A stretch of DNA of 64,000 nt from Methanococcoides sp. EBM-47. Lineage in GTDB: Archaea > Halobacteriota > Methanosarcinia > Methanosarcinales > Methanosarcinaceae. How positions within the stretch are numbered: position 1 is the first letter of the stretch; the number at the start of each line of letters is the position of its first letter. The stretch covers positions 1-64,000 of the forward strand of contig MPPA01000052.1 in assembly GCA_001896725.1 (NCBI GenBank), read 5' to 3'. The notes under the pieces were generated by a model, which made no database searches, had not been told where the DNA came from, and worked only from the letters and a program-made list of their open reading frames with translations. Made by a program: the position numbers and the translations under genes. Shown one piece after another: positions 43,719 through 53,740 of this stretch.

Positions 43719-46208
43719 ATGACTACAGATGAAACTGCCAAAAGAGACCTGAAAGAGAGCATCCCTTATGCAATAGGGATCTTGATCTCATGTATTGTAA
43801 CTTTTTATATAAGGACCATCCCAAAAGCACAGGTCTTTATAGCTGAGAACTTTGTAAGGTTCAGTGAGAACGATCCATGGTATCATCTGAGAAACACTGA
43901 ATCAATATTAGCAAATTACCCCCATGTATTGTGGTATGATGCTTATACCAAATATCCTTTTGGTACTACCCAGGTCTTTGCACCCTTGTTCGATTGGTTC
44001 CTTGCATCGATCATATGGATATTAGGATTGGGAGATCCAAGCCAGGAACTTATTTACACGGTATCTGCATATTACCCTGTGTTTATAGCCGCATTGGTGG
44101 TCATACCTACATATTTCGTTACCAAATGGATATTTGACAGAAGGGTAGGATTGCTGGCTGCCATACTCATAGCATTGGCACCCGGACAAATACTCTCAAG
44201 GTCTATCATAGGTTTCAATGATCACCATATTGCAGAGGTGTTGTTCAGCACAATGACAGCAGCCTTCCTTGTCATGGCAGTAAAGGTTGCAAGGGAACAC
44301 CCGATAACATTTGCTAATATGAAAAGGGCGCCGTTTGAGACCATCAGACCGGTATTGCCTTATTTTGTACTCACTGGCATTTCCATGGGCCTCTATACAC
44401 TTACCTGGATAGGAGCTCTTTTCTTCACTCTGATCATTGGCCTCTACATTACATTTCAGCATGTGGTCGATCATATGCACAACAGGTCCACAGACTATCT
44501 GGCAGTGGGTGGGCTGATCATCTTTGCGATCACGCTTCTGATGGTGCTAATGGTACCTGCGGTTGGGAATACCAAGCCAATGCATGTTAAAGGACTGTTG
44601 GCTGGTATACTGGCCTTTCCTCTTTTAACACTTCTTTCTATTGAAATGCAAAAAAGGAAAATGGACAGGAAGATCTATCCTTTGACCATATTAGCTGGCT
44701 TTGCAGCGGTTATACTGATATCAAAGGTCGTATCCCCCTCATTATATACAATGCTTATCAGTGTGTTCGGGTTCTTTAAGAGAACGGGAGGTGCCCTGAC
44801 CATAGGAGAAGTAGCACCCCTTAATCTTTTCGATGGTTCGTTCTACTATTATTTTGCAGTCATGGGTATTGTTTCCATTCTTGCGCTTGCGATATTGATT
44901 TATGAGGCAACGAAAAAGAAGAACACGCAGGAGAAAACATTCCTTATTGTCTGGACATTCATGATATTGTGGGCAATGTTGCAGCAGAACCGGTTCTCCT
45001 ATTACTATGCAGTAAATGCAGCAATACTAAGTGCGTACCTTGGTGTCAAGTTCCTTGACATTGCAGGCTGGAAAGACCTCAGATTGAGCAGTCTGATGGC
45101 AACTGAAAAGACAAAAAAAGGATCAGCCAGCAAAGCAAAAGATATAAGAGATCACAAACTGAAACCCATCCACATCATATCTCTTGTCATAGTCATTGTT
45201 GTACTGATCCTCCCCAATTACAGTCTGGCAACACAACAAGCCCGATACGCTGGAGGACCAAACGGATACTGGCTGGAAGCGCTGAGCTGGATGAGGGATA
45301 ATACACCTGACCCCGGACTTGATTTTTATGAGATGTATGAAACTCCTGCAAGTGGGGAAGTATATCCATATCCTGATACAGCCTATGGAGTGATGTCCTG
45401 GTGGGATTATGGACACTGGATAGAAGTCATTGGACGCAGGATACCAAATGCCAATCCCTTCCAGCAAGGCATTGGCGGGCGCATAAATAGTATAGAGGAA
45501 GAGAACCTTCCAGGAGCATCCACATTCTTTACGGCCTCTTCTGAAGAAGAAGCAACTGCAGTTCTTGAGGCCATCCATCCTGACCCTGATAAGATGGGAG
45601 CCAGATACATTGTATCAGATGTGGAAATGGCCACCGGAAAGTTCTATGCAATGGCTTCCTGGACACTGGATACAAATAATTATTACACAGCTGTGCAAAC
45701 TGATCAGGGAGTAGTGACAGTACCTTATGAGCGTTACTTCAACTCTATGGAAGCAAAGCTGCATATTTTTGATGGCAATGGTCTTAAGCAATATCGTATG
45801 GTCCATGAATCTCCCGGTACCAATATGCAAAGTCAGGAGATCGGATATAAGAACGTGTACAATGTCCTGCTGGGCGGGAAGATCAAACAAGATAACACAG
45901 GTTATGTGAAGATATTCGAATATGTTGAAGGAGCAATGATAACAGGAACTGCGCCTGTAGGAGAGCATGTCACCATCAGTACGATGATCAACACCAGTCA
46001 AGGCCGCTCATTCCCATATTCACAGACAACTATATCGAATGGGACATACTCGTTCACAGTTCCGTATTCTACGGAAGGACCTATTCCCGGACAGACCCGA
46101 TTTGATGTAGCTCCCACAACACCATACCTGATCAGCTATGGCAGCACCACAACAGAAGTGAGGGTAAAAGAAACCGATGTGCTTCAAGGTAATACGATAA
46201 AAGTGTAA
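43719..46208 (+). CDS. aglB: Oligosaccharyltransferase AglB (STT3 family)
   Basis: An 829-residue membrane enzyme that transfers the lipid-linked glycan to Asn of N-X-S/T sequons outside the cell, on S-layer proteins and archaellins. Seen: an N-terminal helix, the first catalytic acidic loop [10 protein letters not shown] near residue 52, the second metal motif NDHHIAE near 168, about 12-13 membrane segments, the STT3 signature WWDYGHWI near 560, and the DK-type region [10 protein letters not shown] near 630. The C-terminal 200 residues are a beta-rich extracellular domain. It closes the glycan locus and is the only OST in the window. Confidence 0.96.
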   Translation: MTTDETAKRDLKESIPYAIGILISCIVTFYIRTIPKAQVFIAENFVRFSENDPWYHLRNTESILANYPHVLWYDAYTKYPFGTTQVFAPLFDWFLASIIWILGLGDPSQELIYTVSAYYPVFIAALVVIPTYFVTKWIFDRRVGLLAAILIALAPGQILSRSIIGFNDHHIAEVLFSTMTAAFLVMAVKVAREHPITFANMKRAPFETIRPVLPYFVLTGISMGLYTLTWIGALFFTLIIGLYITFQHVVDHMHNRSTDYLAVGGLIIFAITLLMVLMVPAVGNTKPMHVKGLLAGILAFPLLTLLSIEMQKRKMDRKIYPLTILAGFAAVILISKVVSPSLYTMLISVFGFFKRTGGALTIGEVAPLNLFDGSFYYYFAVMGIVSILALAILIYEATKKKNTQEKTFLIVWTFMILWAMLQQNRFSYYYAVNAAILSAYLGVKFLDIAGWKDLRLSSLMATEKTKKGSASKAKDIRDHKLKPIHIISLVIVIVVLILPNYSLATQQARYAGGPNGYWLEALSWMRDNTPDPGLDFYEMYETPASGEVYPYPDTAYGVMSWWDYGHWIEVIGRRIPNANPFQQGIGGRINSIEEENLPGASTFFTASSEEEATAVLEAIHPDPDKMGARYIVSDVEMATGKFYAMASWTLDTNNYYTAVQTDQGVVTVPYERYFNSMEAKLHIFDGNGLKQYRMVHESPGTNMQSQEIGYKNVYNVLLGGKIKQDNTGYVKIFEYVEGAMITGTAPVGEHVTISTMINTSQGRSFPYSQTTISNGTYSFTVPYSTEGPIPGQTRFDVAPTTPYLISYGSTTTEVRVKETDVLQGNTIKV

Positions 46209-46258
46209 GCTCTTGGATATGCAAATGGCAACTAAGTGGACAGCTTAAGGTGAAAAAT

Positions 46259-46747
46259 ATGAAGAAGATCATCAAAGGAAGAACATGGGTCTTTGGAGAT
46301 GATATCGATACAGATGTCATTATACCTGGTAAATACCTCCGTACTACAGATATGCAGGTCTTTGCTGACCATGCGATGGAAGGAATAGACCCTGATTTCT
46401 CTAAAAAGGTAAGGCCTGGAGATATAGTGGTCGGTGGTAATAACTTTGGTTGTGGTTCTTCAAGAGAACAAGCTGCATTAGCACTTAAATATGCAGGAGT
46501 GGCCTGTGTTGTGGCCAAGTCCTTTGGGAGAATATTCTTTCGCAATGCCATAAACGTTGGCCTTCCCCTGATGGAAGCCGATGTGAAGTGCGACGAAGGT
46601 GATGAGATAGAAGTTGATCTGGAAAATGGAAAGGTCACTGTTAATGAGAAAGAATACACAGGTAATAAGCTGCCCGATTTCCTTCTGGGAATACTCAGCA
46701 GCGGAGGACTTGTACCCTACCGCAAGACAATACAGGAGAATAAATAG
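46259..46747 (+). CDS. 3-isopropylmalate/homoaconitate hydratase small subunit
   Basis: A 162-residue swivel-domain subunit of the aconitase superfamily. Seen: [34 protein letters not shown] and [16 protein letters not shown]. The substrate-recognition loop reads YLRTTD, which in Methanocaldococcus distinguishes the homoaconitase HacB from the isopropylmalate isomerase LeuD (YLVYTD), so a coenzyme B pathway role (homocitrate and longer homologues to 2-oxosuberate) is favoured. ATG 46259 is chosen because AAGGTG lies just upstream; a GTG at 46250 lies inside that site. First gene of an operon with the unknown gene and the dehydrogenase. Confidence 0.88.
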   Translation: MKKIIKGRTWVFGDDIDTDVIIPGKYLRTTDMQVFADHAMEGIDPDFSKKVRPGDIVVGGNNFGCGSSREQAALALKYAGVACVVAKSFGRIFFRNAINVGLPLMEADVKCDEGDEIEVDLENGKVTVNEKEYTGNKLPDFLLGILSSGGLVPYRKTIQENK

Positions 46748-46755
46748 AGGTTATA

Positions 46756-47622
46756 ATGATATTCCCTGAAGAGTACAAATATGTGGGAGTTACAAAGGTC
46801 CATCCGGATGATGCACATGAAGAGCCAGTATATTTCCTTAGTCGATATATAATAGTAGAGCAGCCCATGGGGGCTGAACAAGGATATTCTATATTTCAGA
46901 TTGAGCATACCGGAGAGGAGCTATTGAGAAAGGTCACAAATGTCAAACTCATAGCATCCGGAAAACAGGTAATAAGGTATGGCAAAGAGTTGAATATCAA
47001 AGATAGAAGGCTTCTTATAGAAAAAGCTTTGGAGCTTTGTAAAGGAGATGTCAACACAGTCATTTTTACAGGATTTGACAAGCACGTAACATTTGTACAT
47101 GATCCTGATATCTCTGAAATAATCGATATTGAAATAGTGGATGTGGTCCCGCCCGAACCTTCCTGGCTTAGTCTGATGGTAAGAAAGCTCGAAGCAAGCG
47201 GTATCTTTGGGGACATGAGCATACGGTTCAAAGAGAATACAAAGGACCTCAGGCAGTTCGAAGGGGAAAGAACCGTATTCCCATGTTCTTCATCAGGGCT
47301 TGATGGAAAATGTCTTGACTCTGATATTATTACTGAAGATGGATCACTGCTCGTGGGTTGTGAGATATCCAAAAAGATCTTTGAATCAAGGTTCCCTGGT
47401 CTTAAATATGAGTTCATTAACATTTGTCCCTACCGTTCTGATATTTATACGCCACAAGGTCCTTTTGTGACACGGTGCTGCTTATCCGAAAGATCTGGCC
47501 TTGCTACAATAAACGGGATCAAAGGAGCTGTGGTCCATTGGGGAGCGTCGGAGTTCCAAGTGGCTTTAGCAATAAGGGAACTTGTAGAGCAGATCCGTAA
47601 AGAAAAAGGTGAAGGAAAATGA
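46756..47622 (+). CDS. Conserved methanogen protein of unknown function, cysteine-rich
   Basis: A 288-residue protein I do not recognise as a named enzyme. It has no membrane segment. Cysteines are grouped in CSSSGLDGKC, VGCEISKK, ICPYRSD and TRCCLSE (residues about 175-245), which may bind a metal or Fe-S cluster. GAGG lies 5 nt before the ATG; the 3' end overlaps the dehydrogenase start by 4 nt (ATGA). The tight coupling between a homoaconitase subunit and an isohomocitrate/isopropylmalate dehydrogenase suggests a role in the same pathway or in methanogen cofactor metabolism. Confidence 0.65.
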   Translation: MIFPEEYKYVGVTKVHPDDAHEEPVYFLSRYIIVEQPMGAEQGYSIFQIEHTGEELLRKVTNVKLIASGKQVIRYGKELNIKDRRLLIEKALELCKGDVNTVIFTGFDKHVTFVHDPDISEIIDIEIVDVVPPEPSWLSLMVRKLEASGIFGDMSIRFKENTKDLRQFEGERTVFPCSSSGLDGKCLDSDIITEDGSLLVGCEISKKIFESRFPGLKYEFINICPYRSDIYTPQGPFVTRCCLSERSGLATINGIKGAVVHWGASEFQVALAIRELVEQIRKEKGEGK

Positions 47623-48617
47623 AGATCGCAGTGGTGGAAGGAGATGGGATCGGCAAAGAAGTGATACCTGCTGCTATAGATGTTCTTGATGCCCTTGCCC
47701 TGCCTGTGGAAAAGGTACCTGTGGAACTTGGATACGGAAAATGGGAAAGAACAGGCTCTGCTATCACAGACGATGACCTCGATACTCTGAAGGAATGTGA
47801 ATGTATCCTATTTGGAGCCATTACAACACCATATGATCCTGCTTATAAGAGTGTGCTCCTCACAATACGAAAGGAGCTTGATATGTATGCCAACATCCGT
47901 CCTATAAGACCTATAGAAGGCATTGTAGGTGTCACCGGAAGAAATGACTTTAATATGGTGATAGTACGGGAGAATACAGAAGGCATGTATTCCGGTATCG
48001 AAGAGATCCATGAAGACGCTGCGTATACTAAAAGGGTAATTACCCGTAAAGGGTCCAAAAGAATAGCGGAATATGCCTGCAAACTTGCCAGAAGCAGGCT
48101 ACAACAACTGGAAATAGTCCACAAGTCCAACGTGATTAAATCTGACAGGTTGTTTCTGGACGTATGTCGTGAAACGGCCTCCTCACACCATATAGATCAC
48201 CATGACACTTTGGTGGATTCCATGGCCTATAACCTTATCGTACACCCTAACAGATATGATGTCATAGTGACCACGAACTTGTTCGGGGATATACTTAGCG
48301 ATATGGCTGCTGCCCTGGTTGGTGGGCTTGGACTGGTACCAAGTGCGAACATCGGAAAAGAACACGCGTTCTTTGAGCCCGTACACGGAAGTGCTCCTGA
48401 CATAGCTGGAAAAGGTATAGCTAATCCTATTGCTGCGATCCTAAGCATGAAGATGATGCTTGAATGGTATGAATTGACCGAGCAAGCAAAAGCAGTACAG
48501 GATGCCATAAAATATACCATAAATCAAAAAATGGTCACATCCGATCTTGGAGGCAAGGCCACTACAAAAGAAGTGGGGCAGGCCATTGCAGACCGTGTTC
48601 GGCAGCTTATTGGCTAA
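47619..48617 (+). CDS. Isohomocitrate / 3-isopropylmalate dehydrogenase
   Basis: A 332-residue beta-decarboxylating dehydrogenase. Seen: VVEGDGIGKEVIPAAIDVL, NIRPIRPI, MVIVRENTEGMYSG, the catalytic K of VHKSNVIKSD, the metal-binding segment YDVIVTTNLFGDILSD and GSAPDIAGKGIANP. The family includes LeuB, Icd and AksF. Beside a homoaconitase-like small subunit, AksF (oxidative decarboxylation in coenzyme B synthesis) is the better guess, but LeuB cannot be excluded by eye. Converges with the archaellum operon, with 28 nt between stops. Confidence 0.88.
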   Translation: MKIAVVEGDGIGKEVIPAAIDVLDALALPVEKVPVELGYGKWERTGSAITDDDLDTLKECECILFGAITTPYDPAYKSVLLTIRKELDMYANIRPIRPIEGIVGVTGRNDFNMVIVRENTEGMYSGIEEIHEDAAYTKRVITRKGSKRIAEYACKLARSRLQQLEIVHKSNVIKSDRLFLDVCRETASSHHIDHHDTLVDSMAYNLIVHPNRYDVIVTTNLFGDILSDMAAALVGGLGLVPSANIGKEHAFFEPVHGSAPDIAGKGIANPIAAILSMKMMLEWYELTEQAKAVQDAIKYTINQKMVTSDLGGKATTKEVGQAIADRVRQLIG

Positions 48618-48645
48618 AGATACAGGTCCTTCTGTTAAGCTTCTA

Positions 48646-50298
48646 TCAACCCATGCCCAAAAGCGACCATATGGATGCCTTTGTGACCACAGCAGTAATG
48701 CCAGATATCCAGACCATTATCACAAAATCGATGGTGGCGCTAAGGAAATGACCCCCGTCCACAACTCTGATCAGAAGTGCAGACATCAGAGAATGTACTA
48801 TCATAATGAGCAGCACCATCAATGATAATACCTCTACGTCCCCTACATTGGTATAGATCACCATGCCCATGGACATCCCTGCGGGCATTTCCACACTGGC
48901 GAACATACTCTGCATCATGTCGATCACACCAACAGAAATGTACATCGTAAAACCAATTCCGGCAGTAAGACCGTAAAATACCCCTACAAGGCTTGACGCA
49001 GATTGGACCCTCTTTTTTCTTAAAGTCACTATCCTGTGGAAATTAGTAGCTATGATATCACCTATGATCTCGGGCTTACCTCCAAGATTAGTTGATTCAA
49101 CGAACATAACACAGAACCTTTGAATAAGATGACTGCCCGTATTTGCGGAAAAGAACTCCCATGATTTGAACTTGTCGATCCTGGTGTTAAGTCTCTTGTA
49201 CAGTTCGTTCACATCTTTGGTAAGAGGACCAAAGTCATGTATACGCAATGCTTTCAACGCTTCATCTATCACCCCACCCCTTGCACCTGCCGAACTTCCA
49301 AGAGACCTGATAAAAGCAGGAAAATTCTCATCTCTGCGCCTGATATTTTTCTCTATCTTACGACATACTTTTCCAGTGTAGATAAGAGGGGTAAAGCAAA
49401 GTGCAATAGCAATGGGTGTGACGATCTTTCCATAAAGCATAACAATAATGGTAACAAGAACACATGCTCCAATGGAAATGGGGATAGAGCGATATAATTT
49501 TAGCTTATAGTCAGGGATTATGTGGGATTTGCTCCACAGAGGGTCTTTTGGCACCTTACCTTTTGTGAACAGAAGCATCACAAGATCCGTAATTATGAAC
49601 GTCACCACCACCATTGCCATGAGAAACACTGCATCCATACCCGTTATCACTGGCATGATTACAGCGAACGATGCAAGGAATATGAGGGACATTACCAAAG
49701 AAACGAACAACTCCTTGATGATCTCAATATTATACATTGCACTGTTGTACATGGCTTCATATTCGTTCATGACAACATTCTGCTCCGAAAAAAGGAACGT
49801 TTTTATATTTTCTCCAGACTGTAGCCCATGAGCGAACCTGTCCAGAAAGTCCTCGAATATAACAGATGGTGTTCTCTTTGAAATGAACCTGCATGCTTCA
49901 GCAAGGCTCATATTCCATACAGTGACAAGATCATAGATCTTTTTTGTTTCAGCGGCTAACTCCTTATATTCCCGATTATCGGAAACTATCCTAACGATAT
50001 CAAGCCGTGGCGTTTCAGCAGTGGCAACGGAGCCCATTTGAGTTATATAGTAATGCATGTTGTTATCAATGCGGGATGCCTGCCCTCCATAGATGGAAAG
50101 CGGATAATATACTGCAAAAAGAATACAGATCACAGGTATCATGATGGGAATAACCCTGGCACTTCCCTCAAATAAAGTAGGTAGTGCGGCATAAAGTAAA
50201 AAGGAGAAGATAAAACCAAATGTAATGACGGGGATGGCGATCTTTTTCATGTAAGCTGCCGGTTCCACACCCATACAATGGAATGCCTTACTATACAT
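48646..50298 (-). CDS. flaJ: Archaellum membrane assembly protein FlaJ/ArlJ
   Basis: A 550-residue polytopic platform protein of the archaellum, a T2SSF/TadC-type membrane component. Seen: hydrophobic segments near residues 18-60, the two cytoplasmic domains with the ITQMGSVATAETPRLDIVR and IRSLGSSAGARGGVIDEALKA patterns, and further membrane segments at about 235-290, 300-340, 450-480 and 490-545. It anchors the ATPase FlaI. ATG 50298 is used because AAGGTG lies 8 nt upstream, 12 nt after the flaI stop. Last gene of the operon. Confidence 0.93.
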   Translation of the reverse strand: MYSKAFHCMGVEPAAYMKKIAIPVITFGFIFSFLLYAALPTLFEGSARVIPIMIPVICILFAVYYPLSIYGGQASRIDNNMHYYITQMGSVATAETPRLDIVRIVSDNREYKELAAETKKIYDLVTVWNMSLAEACRFISKRTPSVIFEDFLDRFAHGLQSGENIKTFLFSEQNVVMNEYEAMYNSAMYNIEIIKELFVSLVMSLIFLASFAVIMPVITGMDAVFLMAMVVVTFIITDLVMLLFTKGKVPKDPLWSKSHIIPDYKLKLYRSIPISIGACVLVTIIVMLYGKIVTPIAIALCFTPLIYTGKVCRKIEKNIRRRDENFPAFIRSLGSSAGARGGVIDEALKALRIHDFGPLTKDVNELYKRLNTRIDKFKSWEFFSANTGSHLIQRFCVMFVESTNLGGKPEIIGDIIATNFHRIVTLRKKRVQSASSLVGVFYGLTAGIGFTMYISVGVIDMMQSMFASVEMPAGMSMGMVIYTNVGDVEVLSLMVLLIMIVHSLMSALLIRVVDGGHFLSATIDFVIMVWISGITAVVTKASIWSLLGMG

Positions 50299-50309
50299 AA
50301 AATACACCT

Positions 50310-51968
50310 TTATACTGAGAATGGTAAGCCTTCAACACCATGTTTGTAGAAGTTGACTATGACTTCCAGCACCTCATAATATTCCTCTATGCCCCTTGAG
50401 CTCATTTCATTTAATATCCTGGCACGGAGTAACAGGTCCTGATAGATCTTACGTTTATCATCATAACCTAATTTTGTAGCGATCTTGTTTTCAAGAATGT
50501 AACTATTGTTAAGGCCGCGAAAAATATGTTTATCAGTTTCAGGGTCCCATTGGAAAACAGCTCTTGTGACCACACCACCTGCTTCTTCATAATACCCTTC
50601 GATCTCCTCTATAGCAAGGCACCTCCTGAGAAACTTACCTTTCCTGTACACTGCAGAAAGGATCATGGCAATGTTCAGGTTATCGATGAAGGTCACAGGC
50701 ACGTTGATAGGGTCTCCAGTAAGACGCTGTATCATTTTGGTAACTGCTGATGCGTGGAAAGTTGCCATTACTGGATGACCGGTCTGCATGCCCTGAAAAG
50801 CTACTGATCCTTCCACGCCTCGTATCTCACCTACGATGATATAGTTAGGTCTTGAACGTAACGCAGCTTTCAGCAGTACGAAAGTATCTACCCTTGAATC
50901 CACAGGTCCATCTTCACGTGTGATCAGCTGCTGCCATACAGGTTGTGGGGGCTGCACTTCTGCTGTGTCCTCTGCAGTGTATATTTTGGATTTTGGATTA
51001 ACAAAGCATAGACATGCATTCAACATTGTGGTCTTACCGCTTGCTGTTTCCCCACTGAAGAAAACACTCTGACCGTTCTCCAGGCTGATCCACATATAAG
51101 CTGCCATCTCAGCGCTGAGGGCTCCCCATTTGATAAGCTGTACTATGCTCACTGGGACCTCCATGAACTTACGCATTGTGAAACTGCTACCTCTGCGGCT
51201 GATATCTGGACTATATATTATGTTGATACGTGAACCGTCAGGCAAAGCACCGTCTGCTATCGGGCGGGCATCACTTACAGGACGGCCTATCCGCTCACTC
51301 ATACTGCGCAACCAGTTATCAAGCCCAACATCATCCCCAAAGGTAATATCTGTCTGAAGCATTCCGAATATCTTATGGACTATGTAAACGCCACTTACAC
51401 CTATGCTGTGGATATCCTCAAGATAGGGGTCCCTGATAATAGGTTCTATGGGACCTGAGCCAATGATGTTCCTTTCTATGTAGTACAGAATCTTATTGTA
51501 TTCCTGCTGGTTCACCGGAACTTTTTTCTTCACAGGAATAAGCTTTTGGATGAAACCTACTCCTTTTGTATCTTCTTCGATATCACCTCCTGCACCCACA
51601 ACAACTGAACTGTCCAATAGCTTAGTGATCAGTTCCTTTAGCTCTGCCTCTGATTGTGGTACGGGCTCCTTTGCAGATTTTTCCAGAATAAGGTCCATTA
51701 CAGTGTCATATTTCTTCTTTTCCTTCTCCGACAGGCTAGGCTCAATGGTATAGTATTTGATCTCACCCATTTCAGGAGTACCATAGATATGAATGAAGAT
51801 AGGGTCCCCCACGGGAAGTATGACATTGACATTATCACTTTCGAGGTCCTTTGATAAACTTACAAGGAATTGGGGTTCTACATCTGAATCTTTTTCTTTC
51901 TTGAATCTTTCTATATACTCACCAAGATGAGGATTTCTTTGTATGGCTTTCTGGAAATCAGCATCCAT
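50310..51968 (-). CDS. flaI: Archaellum motor ATPase FlaI/ArlI
   Basis: A 552-residue hexameric secretion/rotation ATPase of the PilT/GspE superfamily, used for both assembly and rotation. Seen: an N-terminal domain of about 250 residues, Walker A FSGETASGKTTMLN near residue 310, the Asp box EDTAEVQ, Walker B YIIVGEIRGVEG and the His box MQTGHPVMATFH. AGGAGG sits directly before the ATG. It follows flaH by 17 nt and precedes flaJ by 11 nt, the conserved archaellum order. Confidence 0.96.
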   Translation of the reverse strand: MDADFQKAIQRNPHLGEYIERFKKEKDSDVEPQFLVSLSKDLESDNVNVILPVGDPIFIHIYGTPEMGEIKYYTIEPSLSEKEKKKYDTVMDLILEKSAKEPVPQSEAELKELITKLLDSSVVVGAGGDIEEDTKGVGFIQKLIPVKKKVPVNQQEYNKILYYIERNIIGSGPIEPIIRDPYLEDIHSIGVSGVYIVHKIFGMLQTDITFGDDVGLDNWLRSMSERIGRPVSDARPIADGALPDGSRINIIYSPDISRRGSSFTMRKFMEVPVSIVQLIKWGALSAEMAAYMWISLENGQSVFFSGETASGKTTMLNACLCFVNPKSKIYTAEDTAEVQPPQPVWQQLITREDGPVDSRVDTFVLLKAALRSRPNYIIVGEIRGVEGSVAFQGMQTGHPVMATFHASAVTKMIQRLTGDPINVPVTFIDNLNIAMILSAVYRKGKFLRRCLAIEEIEGYYEEAGGVVTRAVFQWDPETDKHIFRGLNNSYILENKIATKLGYDDKRKIYQDLLLRARILNEMSSRGIEEYYEVLEVIVNFYKHGVEGLPFSV

Positions 51969-51985
51969 TCATATAACCTCCTGTA

Positions 51986-52687
51986 TCATGAAACAGAAGC
52001 AATCTCCACTACCAGGCCAACTTTGGGTTCGATCCTGAAGCCTATCATCTGTCCTACAGGTCCCTTAGCACCAGTGAACTTATTTACAACCACGGTCCTT
52101 TTGACCTCATTGGCCATAGGCCTGGACTTCAGCGTAATGTATATATCACAACTTGATCTGAACATAGAAGTAATTTCTTCACTAAGCTGGCTGGGTTCTA
52201 TTGTCAGGATTATCACTTTGCCAATACCATTGAGCTTCTTGAAGAAGGAGATGAGTTCCAGACTTTTTTCAATGTTTGCACTGTATTTGATAAGGGAGGA
52301 TATGGTATCTATTATTATCACATCTTTATCGAAAAGTTCTTCTGCGCTCATCAGTCTTTCAACAAAGTCCAGACGAGATTTTGCAGCCTGAACAAGAGGG
52401 ATAACAGGTATATAAAGCAAAGTACCATTCAGAAGATAAGGAGCAATGGGATAGTCAAGAGAATACATCTGATTTATAAACCCCTTGGTAGTAAGCTGTG
52501 TAGAGACCAAAGTCACACTTATCTTGTTCTCTATGAACCCATATGTCAGACGTTGGGTAATGGTACTTTTTCCCCCACCACTGCCACCTTCTATTACTAC
52601 AAAGGAACCAGATGGAAAACCTCCACCCAATTTATCATTAAACTCATCCCTGGAAATGCTAAAAGGATAAATGTCTGCCAAATACAT
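51986..52687 (-). CDS. flaH: Archaellum ATP-binding protein FlaH/ArlH
   Basis: A 233-residue RecA/KaiC-like protein that binds ATP and controls the archaellum motor as a ring under FlaI. Seen: Walker A IEGGSGGGKSTITQRL near residue 32 and Walker B DVIIIDTISSLI near residue 110. Start uncertain: GAGG lies directly against ATG 52687, while a TTG 6 nt further in (52681, giving (M)ADIYPFS) has the better 7-nt spacing. It lies 9 nt after the flaG stop. Confidence 0.94.
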   Translation of the reverse strand: MYLADIYPFSISRDEFNDKLGGGFPSGSFVVIEGGSGGGKSTITQRLTYGFIENKISVTLVSTQLTTKGFINQMYSLDYPIAPYLLNGTLLYIPVIPLVQAAKSRLDFVERLMSAEELFDKDVIIIDTISSLIKYSANIEKSLELISFFKKLNGIGKVIILTIEPSQLSEEITSMFRSSCDIYITLKSRPMANEVKRTVVVNKFTGAKGPVGQMIGFRIEPKVGLVVEIASVS

Positions 52688-52696
52688 ACCTCACAT

Positions 52697-53224
52697 TCAT
52701 GTTATAAAGCTCATCGACCCGGACTTTCCATTCTCAGCAGTGATCTGGACACGATGATCACCATGGCTGAGAGCTGATGACATTGTTACGTTGACGACCA
52801 GCACATCTCCCGGACGCCATACCACATCCCCGTCCATTACACTGCTTTGCATATCAGAAGGCTCTATGAGCATCCCATCTACAAGGACGGTGATAAACTC
52901 AGTATTAAGTTCAGAAGCCCCTGTATTCTTTGCATAGAAAGTATAGCGTTTCTCATAACTGTCATAAGGTATTATCTCAGGGTCATTTATTATCGTAATA
53001 TCTGTACGGATCTGATCGGATAGAACTTTACCTCCTAGATAAGTGGCTCCTGTAAGTGACTGGACATTTACCGAAAGCACAGCAACAACACCAATTGCTA
53101 TGATAACAGCTGCTATGAAGAATATCATATGGGTAATAGCAGTTTCACCTGTCCTGTCTGCAAAGAACTTATTGAATTGTCCTGTACTGAACACTGTTCT
53201 ATCAACCTCTGGATGATCAAACAT
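52697..53224 (-). CDS. flaG: Archaellum stator protein FlaG/ArlG
   Basis: A 175-residue monotopic membrane protein; ArlG with ArlF forms the pseudoperiplasmic stator that holds the motor to the S-layer. Seen: TGETAITHMIFFIAAVIIAIGVVAV, the typical FlaG helix (residues about 28-52), followed by an immunoglobulin-like beta domain. The N-terminal 27 polar residues are longer than in most FlaG. No clear Shine-Dalgarno precedes ATG 53224 and an 81-nt A+T-rich gap separates it from flaF, so an internal promoter is possible. Confidence 0.9.
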   Translation of the reverse strand: MFDHPEVDRTVFSTGQFNKFFADRTGETAITHMIFFIAAVIIAIGVVAVLSVNVQSLTGATYLGGKVLSDQIRTDITIINDPEIIPYDSYEKRYTFYAKNTGASELNTEFITVLVDGMLIEPSDMQSSVMDGDVVWRPGDVLVVNVTMSSALSHGDHRVQITAENGKSGSMSFIT

Positions 53225-53305
53225 ATAGTAAAATAATACAACAGAAATATATTATTGATATAATTAATATAATTATTAGTATATATTGATTCCTAGAACA
53301 TTTGC

Positions 53306-53740
53306 TTAAATACTATAAGAATAATAATCGCAAATACCATTCTCAGTAACTACTTTTAGCCTATGGTCACCAAAGCCTGAGAGATCATAGATGGTCAAGA
53401 AAATTGTGGTTTGCGGATTCCATATTGAAGTAGTATTGGATGTGATCGAATAAGGCTTATAGACACCATCAACAAGGACCCCTAACTTATCTGATCTCAA
53501 GGTTTCACTGCCTGTATTAATCATCTCCAGAGACAGTTGGTAGGTCGAATTATGAATAATGGCACTTGAACCAACGACCTGTACATCGGTATGCAATTTT
53601 CTATTGATTAGGGAATAATGTTCATCAGCAGAAGACGATAGCAAGTCATTAGAAGAACTTATAGTGGTATATGACATTGTGGCCATGACCAGTGCAGATA
53701 CAAAGAATATTGTCAATACGACAGATGTCTCAAAGCCCAT
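53306..53740 (-). CDS. flaF: Archaellum stator protein FlaF/ArlF
   Basis: A 144-residue membrane protein with an N-terminal helix (GFETSVVLTIFFVSALVMATMSY, given in parts, residues 2-24), the family beginning of FlaF, then a beta-sandwich domain that binds the S-layer and the archaellum filament. ATG 53740 is chosen because GGAGGAG lies 6 nt upstream; the upstream frame to 53758 precedes that site. It overlaps the 3' end of the flaD/E gene (stop 53730-53732) by about 11 nt. Partner of FlaG. Confidence 0.88.
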   Translation of the reverse strand: MGFETSVVLTIFFVSALVMATMSYTTISSSNDLLSSSADEHYSLINRKLHTDVQVVGSSAIIHNSTYQLSLEMINTGSETLRSDKLGVLVDGVYKPYSITSNTTSIWNPQTTIFLTIYDLSGFGDHRLKVVTENGICDYYSYSI

